Shown piece by piece: positions 33,887 to 41,687 of a DNA stretch of 64,000 nt; position 1 is the stretch's first letter, and every line of letters starts with the position of its first letter. The translations under genes were made by a program, and so were the position numbers. The stretch is taken from contig NZ_CP108487.1 of the NCBI RefSeq assembly GCF_036226525.1, positions 1,922,001-1,986,000 of the forward strand, given 5' to 3'. Source of the stretch: Kribbella sp. NBC_01245 (GTDB taxonomy: Bacteria > Actinomycetota > Actinomycetes > Propionibacteriales > Kribbellaceae). The notes beneath the pieces were generated by a model, which made no database searches, was not told the DNA's origin, and saw only the letters and a list, made by a program, of their open reading frames with translations.

Positions 33887-34396
33887 GTGCGCAGAGTTAG
33901 GGCGGTTTACCGGAAGTTTGATGGGGCGTTGCACTGGCATGAGTGGATGGGGTGGCTTGGGGAGGATGAGCACGGGGTTTGGCTGGGGGCGCCGGCGGAC
34001 AACGTGTGCCAGCGGGGTGACGAGCCGGCGGTGATTCTGGCGCAGCCGCACGTGGTGTTGTTCCCGCGCGACAAGTGGTTCACGGCGAGCTTCAACGCGC
34101 AGCCGGCCAAGACCGAGATCTATTGCGACATCACTTCGCCAGTGGAGTTCGTGTCCGACGAGTTGATCACGATGGTGGACCTCGATCTGGACGTACTCCG
34201 GCGCTGGGACGGCGAGGTGGAGATCGATGACGAGGACGAGTTCGCCGAGCATCAGGTGAAGTACAACTACCCGCCCGAGGTCATCGCGCAGGCGCAGGCA
34301 TCGTGCGACTGGCTCGCGGCGAACGTGGCGACGGCCGAGCCGTTCCTGTCGGCGTACAAGCCGTACCTCGACATGGCGCGGCTGATCGAGTGGTAA
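33887..34396 (+). CDS. DUF402 domain protein, paralogue 2
   Basis: A 169-aa paralogue of the protein encoded at 31986, sharing LFPRDKWFTASFN, EIYCDITSPVEF, VDLDLDVLRRWDG and HQVKYNYP, and ending with the same AYKPYL pattern. The probable role is hydrolysis of a phosphate-containing small molecule, by analogy with characterised DUF402 enzymes. The GTG at 33887 aligns with the start of the first paralogue; a TTG at 33881 would add two residues. Confidence 0.88.
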   Translation: MRRVRAVYRKFDGALHWHEWMGWLGEDEHGVWLGAPADNVCQRGDEPAVILAQPHVVLFPRDKWFTASFNAQPAKTEIYCDITSPVEFVSDELITMVDLDLDVLRRWDGEVEIDDEDEFAEHQVKYNYPPEVIAQAQASCDWLAANVATAEPFLSAYKPYLDMARLIEW

Positions 34397-34509
34397 ACTA
34401 TTAGTGGAGACGTAGGCCTTCTAACGCCCATCTCCCAGCTCCCAATTTCAGGTTGAGCCCTCTCCTCCCCGGCCGGTCCCGCGTTGCTAAACCGCCAAGG
34501 ATCTCGTTT

Positions 34510-36573
34510 ATGGACATGATTCAGGCATTTCCCCGTCAACTCGCGCGGACCCGGCGCTTCACGCTCGGCGTACCGCGCACTTTCACGATCTCCCCCGATG
34601 GCCGGCGCGTGCTGTTCCTGCGTACGCGTGACGGCGAGGACCCCACCACTTGCCTCTGGCAACACGACGGCGACAAGGAACAACTGCTGGTCGATCCCTC
34701 GGACGCTGGCGAGGTGCCCGAGGCGGAGAAGGTACGTCGTGAGCGGGCCCGCGAGAGGGCCAGTGGCATCGTCGCGTACAGCTGTGACGATGACGTGCGC
34801 GTAGTCGCCTATGCGATCAACGGGCGGCTCGAAGTTCTTCAAGATGGCGTACGACGTGAGGTGGCGACGGCCGGGCCGGTTATCGACCCGCGCGTGGATC
34901 CGACCGGTATGCGGGTCGCCTACGTCAGCGAAGGCGCCTTGCGCGTGGTCGAACTAGCAGACGGCACAGACATCGCGTACGCCGTACCGGATGGGCCGGA
35001 GATCACGTGGGGTCTCGCGGAACACGTCGGCGCCGAGTCGATGAACCGGCACCGCGGGTACTGGTGGTCCCCCGACGGCACGCGCCTACTGGCGGCTCGG
35101 GTGGACACAACTCCCGTGCAGCGCTGGTGGATCGCGGACCCCGCCAATCCCGCCAAGCCGCCTCGGGAGATCGCCTACCCGGCAGCGGGAACAGCTAATG
35201 CCTTGGTCTCCCTGTACGTGCTCGGAGCCGACCAGACGCCGGTAGAGGTCGACTGGGATCACGAGGCATTCGAGTATCTAGCGACCGCGTCGTGGGATCT
35301 GTTCGGGCTATTGCTCAGTGTGCAGAGCCGGAACCAGCAGACGTGGCAGGTGCTGGCAGGTGATCCCAGTAGCGGTCAGACCAGCTTGTTGCACGAGCAG
35401 ACCGATCCGGCCTGGGTAGAGCTCATCCCCGGCACTCCCGCGCGTACGGACTCCGGGAAGCTAGTGCACACAGTCGACGAGCCGGAGACCCGGCGGCTGG
35501 TCATTGGTGGCGAGATCGTCACCCCACCAGGCCTGCAGGTGCGGTACGTCCTCGACGTGCAGGGCGAGTCCGTGTTGTTCCAGGCGAGCGATGAACCAAC
35601 TGAGACGCACGTGTGGCAGTACGACGGAGAGCTGCGCCGCTTGACCGATGAGCCGGGCGTCCATACCGCCGTCCGTGCGGGTGACGCGTTGGTGATCACC
35701 TCGCGCACCGAGCGAGATGGCACCACGTCGACCCTCATCAACGGAGCGACCATCACGTCATACCGCGAGCAGCCGGTAGTGGTCCCCCGGATCACCTGGC
35801 TTCGGGCCGGCGCGGCCGAGATCCGGACGGCCCTACTGCTGCCGTCATGGCACGAGCCCGGCACGACGTTGCCCGTCCTGATGGCGCCGTACGGCGGATC
35901 GGGGATGCAACTCGCGACGCGGGCGGGCCACCTTTTCGAGGCGCAGTGGTTCGCCGAGAACGGGTACGCGGTGATCGTCGCGGACGGCCGAGGTACGCCG
36001 GGACGCGGGCCTGCCTGGGAAAAGACCGTCCACGGCGACGTCGTCAGCGCGCCACTGGAAGACCAGGTCATCGCACTCGAGGCCGCCGCGAAGTACTGCA
36101 CGGACCTCGATCTCGGCCGGGTGGCGATCCGTGGCTGGAGCTATGGCGGGACGCTCGCGATGACCGCCGTACTGCGTCGGCCGGATGTCTTCCACGCGGC
36201 CATCTCCGGTGCGGGCGTGACCGATCAGCGGCTGTACGACACGCACTGGAAGGAGCGGTATCAGGGTCATCCGGACGAAGAGCCCGAGGCCTACGACCGC
36301 ACCTCGCCGATCAACGAGGCCGCGAACCTCACCCGGCCGCTGCTGCTCGTCCACGGCCTCGCGGACGACAACGTCATCGCCGCACACGTGCTGCGGATGT
36401 CTGCCGCCCTTCTCGCCGCTGGCAAACCGCACGAGGTGCTACCGCTGTCGGGCGCGACTCACATGCCGACCGACGCGGCGACGATGGAAGGCCTGCTGAA
36501 GCACCAACTCGAGTTCCTCCAACGGCACCTCACCGGACCCGGTGGACCGACACCGACAAGTGGTCGAGTTTGA
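34510..36573 (+). CDS. S9-family prolyl oligopeptidase / dipeptidyl aminopeptidase
   Basis: A 687-aa cytoplasmic serine peptidase of the DPP IV branch. The N-terminal half is a beta-propeller (FTISPDGRRVLFLRTRDGED, ITWGLAEHVGAESMNRHRGYWWSPDG, where the ES pair resembles the DPP IV glutamate loop). The C-terminal alpha/beta hydrolase has the nucleophile in IRGWSYGGTLAM, the acid in LVHGLADDNV and the histidine in LSGATHMP. The start at 34510 (MDMIQAFPRQ) was chosen; ATG 34516 is also possible. Its last 44 bases overlap the end of the convergent S15-like hydrolase gene. Confidence 0.93.
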   Translation: MDMIQAFPRQLARTRRFTLGVPRTFTISPDGRRVLFLRTRDGEDPTTCLWQHDGDKEQLLVDPSDAGEVPEAEKVRRERARERASGIVAYSCDDDVRVVAYAINGRLEVLQDGVRREVATAGPVIDPRVDPTGMRVAYVSEGALRVVELADGTDIAYAVPDGPEITWGLAEHVGAESMNRHRGYWWSPDGTRLLAARVDTTPVQRWWIADPANPAKPPREIAYPAAGTANALVSLYVLGADQTPVEVDWDHEAFEYLATASWDLFGLLLSVQSRNQQTWQVLAGDPSSGQTSLLHEQTDPAWVELIPGTPARTDSGKLVHTVDEPETRRLVIGGEIVTPPGLQVRYVLDVQGESVLFQASDEPTETHVWQYDGELRRLTDEPGVHTAVRAGDALVITSRTERDGTTSTLINGATITSYREQPVVVPRITWLRAGAAEIRTALLLPSWHEPGTTLPVLMAPYGGSGMQLATRAGHLFEAQWFAENGYAVIVADGRGTPGRGPAWEKTVHGDVVSAPLEDQVIALEAAAKYCTDLDLGRVAIRGWSYGGTLAMTAVLRRPDVFHAAISGAGVTDQRLYDTHWKERYQGHPDEEPEAYDRTSPINEAANLTRPLLLVHGLADDNVIAAHVLRMSAALLAAGKPHEVLPLSGATHMPTDAATMEGLLKHQLEFLQRHLTGPGGPTPTSGRV

Positions 36574-38056
36574 CCAGACCCGGCACCCGGCCGCCCTGCC
36601 CGGCGTACATGTCGGCGACGGGCGAGACCGTGAGATAGAGGGTCTTCCCCGCCGGCACGTCGACGGCGATACCGGGCAGATCGAGAGTCCGGTACGCCTT
36701 CCGGACCGGCGTCTTCTCGCGCAATGGCAACGTGTTGTTCTGGATCACCTTGGCGTCCAGCGGGGTGGTCCCGACACTCAACGCGAAGAAGGCGCCGGCA
36801 TCCGGCATGAGCGTGCTGACGCGCGCGCTCAGCCGCGGAATGCCGGCCACGGTGATCGGTCCCTTCGCCACTGGCACGTTGATCGGAAGACCGGCGGGCG
36901 TGGTCGAGACGACCTTCTGTACGCCGTACCGCTGATTGCGGACGAGAGTTGATTGCGTGACGCATCGCCCGTCCACGGTGGACAAGTGGTACTTGCCGAA
37001 TCCGGTCAGACCCGTCTGCTGGTTCTTCAGATTAAGCGAGAAGAACCGATGAGCCAGGCCCGCGAAGTTCGCACTGCCGAGCGCGATCGAGCATGGGTCA
37101 CCCGGCGTCGCATAGCCGGGCGGCACCACGCTCGGCAACGTGTGGCCGGCGTTGTATCCGACGAAGAGACTCTTCTTCCGGGCTCGAGGCGTCAGCGCCT
37201 GTTCGAAGTTGGCAACCCCCTCGTTCAGGTTGAAGAGGTTGTCGGACAGCCCTTGGCCGAGCAGCACGGGAATGTCGAGTTTGCGGTCCTGCTGGACATG
37301 CCAGGCGGGACCGTTCTTCGCGAAGAACGCGTCCAGCTCGCGGCCGACCTGCCCGCTCGGCCAGTGGCCCGTCGCCAAAATCGTCAGCCAGGCGGACGAG
37401 ACGGCCGGCGGCAGGTGCGAACCTCCGCCCGCGAAGAGCAGCGTCATCCACATCACCCGAGCCGTCTCGTCCGGCGCGAGGCTGGTCTTCAGATCGTTCC
37501 AGGTGATCTCCGGCGCGAGCGCGTCGAACCTGGTCCGGCCGCGGTCGCGCAACTCGGTGAAGGCGCCCGCGAACTGGAAGCCACCGCCATACGAACCGCC
37601 GATGGCACCGATCAGCGGATCACCAGGTCGTTGCTTCGTCACCCAATCGAGCCCGGCGATGAGGTCGACCAGCTTGATCACGTCCTGGCCCTCGAAGTCC
37701 GGGTTCATCACGTGGGCGACGCCGGTGCTCTGGCCGAAACTGCGCTGGTCGAAGCTCAGCACCCCGAAGCCGGCGTCCAGGTACGGCTTGAAGGCGGCGG
37801 CCGAAGTCGTACGGCTGCCACCCCAACCGTGGCTGTGGATGATCAGCGGCACGGTCGCGGCCGCACTGGCGCCATCCGGTTTGAAGAGCGAGTAGCAGAT
37901 CTTGACCGGCGTGGTCGATCCCGGCTCGGGCACGCTGTCCACACACCCCGTCGTCGTGACCGGATCGGCGGCCGCGGACGGTAGGGCCAAGGGACCGGCG
38001 AGCAGCCCGAGCACGAGCGCAGCATGGATCGTCGTACGGCGGAACTGTGCGCGCAT
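36530..38056 (-). CDS. Secreted S15/CocE-like alpha/beta hydrolase
   Basis: A 508-aa exported hydrolase with a Sec signal peptide (MRAQFRRTTIHAALVLGLLA to AAA near residue 31). The alpha/beta hydrolase core shows HSHGWGGSRTT (oxyanion region), the nucleophile in GAIGGSYGGGFQFAG, the acid in LGQGLSDNLFN and the histidine in GYNAGHTLP. The C-terminal part resembles the jelly-roll domain of X-prolyl dipeptidyl peptidases and CocE esterases. Peptide or ester substrates are both possible. It converges on the S9 peptidase gene with a 44-bp overlap of coding ends. Confidence 0.87.
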   Translation of the reverse strand: MRAQFRRTTIHAALVLGLLAGPLALPSAAADPVTTTGCVDSVPEPGSTTPVKICYSLFKPDGASAAATVPLIIHSHGWGGSRTTSAAAFKPYLDAGFGVLSFDQRSFGQSTGVAHVMNPDFEGQDVIKLVDLIAGLDWVTKQRPGDPLIGAIGGSYGGGFQFAGAFTELRDRGRTRFDALAPEITWNDLKTSLAPDETARVMWMTLLFAGGGSHLPPAVSSAWLTILATGHWPSGQVGRELDAFFAKNGPAWHVQQDRKLDIPVLLGQGLSDNLFNLNEGVANFEQALTPRARKKSLFVGYNAGHTLPSVVPPGYATPGDPCSIALGSANFAGLAHRFFSLNLKNQQTGLTGFGKYHLSTVDGRCVTQSTLVRNQRYGVQKVVSTTPAGLPINVPVAKGPITVAGIPRLSARVSTLMPDAGAFFALSVGTTPLDAKVIQNNTLPLREKTPVRKAYRTLDLPGIAVDVPAGKTLYLTVSPVADMYAGQGGRVPGLVKLDHLSVSVHRVR

Positions 38057-38175
38057 GTCCCAACTCCCAGCGTGAGCGGCTGAACCTTGTCCCGGAGGTT
38101 AGCTCACGACGCAAATCCGCAACAGGCAATGGGATAGCGCGATTTTTTGTCGGAACCGCCTGCCACACTGTGCGA

Positions 38176-40065
38176 GTGCATATCGCCATTGAGATCGTTG
38201 CTCTCGTCTCCCTGGTGGTGGCGTGCGCCGCACTCGCCCGACGGTTCGGGGTCAGCGCGCCACTGCTGCTGGTCGTCGTGGGTGTCGCCGCGTCGTACCT
38301 GCCGTTTGTGCCGCGCGTGCACCTCGAGCCCGAAGTCGTGCTGGTGGGCTTCCTGCCGCCGCTGCTCTACGCGGCCGCGATCCGGACCAGCCTTTTCGAC
38401 TTCAGCGCACACCGCCGATCGATCGGAACGCTGTCGGTCGGCCTGGTCGCGTTCACCGCGATCGGGGTCGGGCTGGTCGCCTGGTGGCTGCTGCCGATCC
38501 CACTCTGGGCGGGGTTCGCGATCGGCGCGGTCGTGGCACCACCCGACGCAGTCGCCGCCACGTCGATCGCGCGCAAGGTCGGCATGCCCCGGCGGATCGT
38601 GACCATCCTCGAGGGCGAGAGCCTGGTCAACGACGCGACCGCGCTGGTCGCGCTGCGGACCGCCATCGCCGCGGCGGCCGGCGCCACCGTGGCCTGGCAT
38701 GAGCGAGCTCTCGAGATCAGCGTCGACTTCATCTGGGCCGCCGGCGGAGGTGTGCTGATCGGCCTGGTGATCGCGATCGTGCTGGCGTGGATCCGGCGCA
38801 AGTTCACCGAACCCGTGCTCGACACGACGCTCAGCCTGGCCGCGCCGTTCATCGCCTATATCCCGGCGGAGGAGCTGCACGCCTCGGGAGTGCTGGCCGT
38901 TGTGGTGTGCGGTTTGTTCCTCGGTCACAAGTCGCCGGTGCTGCAGTCGGCCGCGTCGCGGATCTCCGAGCGCACGAACTGGCGCACCTTCCAGTTCCTC
39001 CTGGAGAACCTGGTCTTCTTGTTGATCGGTCTGCAGACTCGATGGATCTTGGACGACCTGTCCGAGAGCCCTTTGCCGGCCAGTCAGATCATCGTCGCGA
39101 CCGTCGGCATCTTCGTCGCCGTCATCCTGCTGCGGCCGATCTGGATCTTCCCGGTCACGTATGCGAGCCGCATGGTGCTGGGCAGTTCCCGATCCGGGCC
39201 GGTCAGCTGGCCGGGCATCGCGGTGGTGTCCTGGGCCGGGATGCGTGGTGTGGTCACACTCGCGGCGGTCTTCGTCCTGCCCGAGGAGACACCGCATCGC
39301 GAGGTGCTGGTCTTCATCGCACTGGTCGTCACCGCAGGCACGTTGCTGCTGCAGGGTTCGACCTTGCCCTGGCTGGTCCGGCGGGTGCGCCTACCCGCGC
39401 CGGACCCGGCGGAGGACGCGCTGCAGGAGGCCGCCGTGCTGCAAGGGGCCCATCGCGAGGCCTTGATCGCGCTCGACAAGGTCGTCACGCCGGACGATCC
39501 GCAGCAGGTCGTCGACTTGCTGAAACAGCGCGGCGAAGCTCGTACGTTGGCCGCGTGGGAGCGGCTCGGCCGACCGGAGACCGAGGCCGAGACGCCGAGT
39601 GAGACCTTCCGCCGGTTGCGGATGGCCATGCTGCAGGCCGAGCGTGCGCACATTCTGAAAGTCCGGGACAACGGCCTGGTGGCCGACGAAGTCCTTCAAC
39701 GCGCGCAGACCGCGCTCGATATCGAGGAGTCCATGTTGGATCGCGCCGAAGCCGATGACGTCGGCGGCCGCTCGGAGGACCTGAGCGCGCCCGTCCACGC
39801 CGGCAAGAAACTCTGCGAGGACTTGACCGCGGCACCGACCGTGACGACGCCGAACACGCCCGAAGGTTGTGAGGAGTGCCTCCGCGAGGGCGGCAGTTGG
39901 GTGCACCTGCGACTCTGCCTCGACTGTGGGCATGTCGGTTGTTGCGACTCGTCGCAGGAGCGGCATGCCAGCAAGCACTACGCCGAGGTCGGCCACCCGG
40001 TGATGCGCAGCTTCGAGCCGGGTGAGTCGTGGCGATGGTGCTTCCGGCACGAGAAACTCGGGTGA
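38176..40065 (+). CDS. Na+/H+ antiporter with C-terminal UBP-type zinc finger
   Basis: A 629-aa fusion. Residues 1-420 form a CPA1-type cation/proton antiporter with about 12 membrane helices and the conserved VVAPPDAVAATSI and LEGESLVNDATALVAL motifs carrying the transport aspartates. WAGMRGVVTLAAVFVLP ends the transport core. A cytoplasmic helical region follows. The last 70 residues are a UBP zinc finger: CEEC, CLDCGHVGCCD, HASKHYAEVGHPV. The GTG at 38176 gives a start directly before the first helix; upstream in-frame sequence overlaps the divergent gene. Its stop overlaps the HIT gene start (GTGA). Confidence 0.92.
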   Translation: MHIAIEIVALVSLVVACAALARRFGVSAPLLLVVVGVAASYLPFVPRVHLEPEVVLVGFLPPLLYAAAIRTSLFDFSAHRRSIGTLSVGLVAFTAIGVGLVAWWLLPIPLWAGFAIGAVVAPPDAVAATSIARKVGMPRRIVTILEGESLVNDATALVALRTAIAAAAGATVAWHERALEISVDFIWAAGGGVLIGLVIAIVLAWIRRKFTEPVLDTTLSLAAPFIAYIPAEELHASGVLAVVVCGLFLGHKSPVLQSAASRISERTNWRTFQFLLENLVFLLIGLQTRWILDDLSESPLPASQIIVATVGIFVAVILLRPIWIFPVTYASRMVLGSSRSGPVSWPGIAVVSWAGMRGVVTLAAVFVLPEETPHREVLVFIALVVTAGTLLLQGSTLPWLVRRVRLPAPDPAEDALQEAAVLQGAHREALIALDKVVTPDDPQQVVDLLKQRGEARTLAAWERLGRPETEAETPSETFRRLRMAMLQAERAHILKVRDNGLVADEVLQRAQTALDIEESMLDRAEADDVGGRSEDLSAPVHAGKKLCEDLTAAPTVTTPNTPEGCEECLREGGSWVHLRLCLDCGHVGCCDSSQERHASKHYAEVGHPVMRSFEPGESWRWCFRHEKLG

Positions 40066-40481
40066 CCGCCCGCAAGGACGGCTGTCTCTTCTGCTCGATC
40101 GTGGCCGGGGAGACGCCGGCCGCGATCGTGCTGGACACGCCGGAGCTGCTCGGTTTCCTCGACATCCGCCCGGTCTTCAAAGGGCACGTGCTGATCGTGA
40201 CGAAGGATCACATCGACACTTTGCTCGAGCTGCCCGCGGAACTCATGACGCCATTGCTCACCGCAGGCCAAGCGACGGCCGCCGCGCTTGGTGTCGCGGT
40301 CGAGGCCAAAGGCACGTTCGTCGCGATGAACAACGTCGTGTCCCAGTCCGTGCCCCACCTCCACCTCCACGTCGTACCGCGAACCAAGGGTGACGGCCTG
40401 CGCGGCTTCTTCTGGCCACGCACGAAATACGCCGAAGGCGAGATCGAGGAGTACGCCGCCCGCATTCGCAAGGCCTACTAA
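40062..40481 (+). CDS. HIT family hydrolase
   Basis: A 139-aa histidine-triad protein of the branch that hydrolyses nucleoside phosphoramidates or dinucleotide phosphates. CLFCSIVAGETPA opens the fold, GHVLIVTKDHIDTLLEL is the conserved strand-helix, and VPHLHLHVVPR holds the catalytic histidine triad. The start is taken as GTG 40062, coupled by overlap to the antiporter stop; an in-frame ATG at 40029 lies inside the antiporter gene. Its last base is the first base of the following pseudogene's start codon. Confidence 0.94.
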   Translation: MTARKDGCLFCSIVAGETPAAIVLDTPELLGFLDIRPVFKGHVLIVTKDHIDTLLELPAELMTPLLTAGQATAAALGVAVEAKGTFVAMNNVVSQSVPHLHLHVVPRTKGDGLRGFFWPRTKYAEGEIEEYAARIRKAY

Positions 40482-40868
40482 TGCAGATCAATGGCGTGAA
40501 TCTCTTCGTGGCGCAGTGCGGGCCGGTTGAAGGGCCGCCCTTGTTGTTCATTCACGGGCACGGCGGCGGGTATCACTTCCAGCAGTTTCAGGCGGAGCTG
40601 TTAGCCAAGCACGTACGGCTGATCGCGCCCGACCAGCGGGGCGTACTGCGGTCGGATCCTGTGGCGCCTGAAGGAGCTCACTCAGCCCAGCCTGCTGATC
40701 GAGGGCATCGACGATCTCGCGACGGACCCGGTCTCGGTCGAGGCCTATCGCACCAACGTGCCGTCCGGCGAGGTGGTCACCTTCGAGGCATCGGGCCACT
40801 TCCCGCGCTTCGAAGAGCCCACTCGGTACGCCGAGCTGGTCAGCTCCTTCATCACCAACGCGACCTGA
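40481..40868 (+). pseudogene. Internally deleted alpha/beta hydrolase remnant
   Basis: The first 63 codons read as the start of an alpha/beta hydrolase (LFIHGHGGGYHFQQF, RLIAPDQRGVLRSDP). From about 40666 the sequence continues in another frame as the end of such an enzyme: LKELTQPSLLIEGIDDL, VTFEASGHFPRFEEP with the catalytic histidine, and VSSFITNAT before TGA at 40868. About 130 residues, including the nucleophile elbow, are missing. A normal member would be near 270 aa. This looks like a single internal deletion that also shifted the frame; the product cannot be active. Confidence 0.85.
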
Positions 40869-40875
40869 CCGCGGT

Positions 40876-41619
40876 TCAGTCGGGGAGGGCGCCGCAGGTG
40901 AGGTTGAGGACTGAGGCGGTCATGGCGCCCGCGTGATCGGAGGCCGCGAAGGCCACGGTCTCACCGACTTCGGCGAGCTTTGGCAGGCGTCCGATCAGGG
41001 TGTCCTTGAGAAGCATCGAGAGGTCGCCATCCTCGGAGCCGGGAATCGTCTCGGGCGTGAAGTTGGCCTTGACGCAGACCACGCGTACGCCGTACTTGCC
41101 GACCTCACCGGCCAGACCGCGAGTGAAGGCCTCAACCGACGCGCACGAGAGGCTGAACCCACCCATCTCGTGCCGGGTCTCCCCCGCCGCCGACGAGGTG
41201 AGGGTGACGATCACCCCGGAGCCCTGGGCGGTCATCTGCCGCGCGGCCGCCGTCGCGGTGGTGAACTGCCGCCGGGCCGACTGCACGATCGGCAGCAGGA
41301 AGTCGTCCACCGACATGTCGACGAGTGGCTGGTTCTGCACGGCCTCGGTCCGGGTCGCGTTGAACGCGATATCCAGCGACCCCGCCTCCTTCGCGACAGA
41401 CGCCGTGAGCGCGTCGACGGCCTCGCGATCATCCACGTCCACCATCCGAACCTCGGCCGATCCACCCGCCGCCAAGATCTCGTGAGCGACAGCGGCGAGC
41501 TTGGGCTCGGTACGGCCGGCAAGCCAGACCCGGGCACCGTGCCCGGCCATGGCTCGCGCGGCCGCACCTCCCATCGGACCGCCGGCTCCGAAGACGATCG
41601 CGTTCTTACCCTGCAACAT
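40876..41619 (-). CDS. SDR-family protein lacking the usual catalytic Tyr and Lys
   Basis: A 247-aa Rossmann-fold protein of the short-chain dehydrogenase/reductase family. The cofactor motif is present as IVFGAGGPMGGAAARAMA, followed by VDVDDREAVDAL and IVTLTSSAAG with the catalytic serine. In place of the YxxxK motif the sequence reads GGFSLSCASVEAFTRGLA, so Tyr is Phe and Lys is Cys. It may therefore bind a nucleotide without standard reductase activity. The reading frame is otherwise intact and full length. It converges on the hydrolase remnant, 7 bp away. Confidence 0.88.
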   Translation of the reverse strand: MLQGKNAIVFGAGGPMGGAAARAMAGHGARVWLAGRTEPKLAAVAHEILAAGGSAEVRMVDVDDREAVDALTASVAKEAGSLDIAFNATRTEAVQNQPLVDMSVDDFLLPIVQSARRQFTTATAAARQMTAQGSGVIVTLTSSAAGETRHEMGGFSLSCASVEAFTRGLAGEVGKYGVRVVCVKANFTPETIPGSEDGDLSMLLKDTLIGRLPKLAEVGETVAFAASDHAGAMTASVLNLTCGALPD

Positions 41620-41687
41620 CGTGTTCCTCCCTGGATGCGATTAGTGCCTGCACCAGGGACGACGGAGCCGACCGGCGATTCTCGACA

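Noticed and set aside
34397..34509. A riboswitch in the leader of the S9 peptidase gene
   Set aside because: No recognisable aptamer core or expression platform could be drawn.
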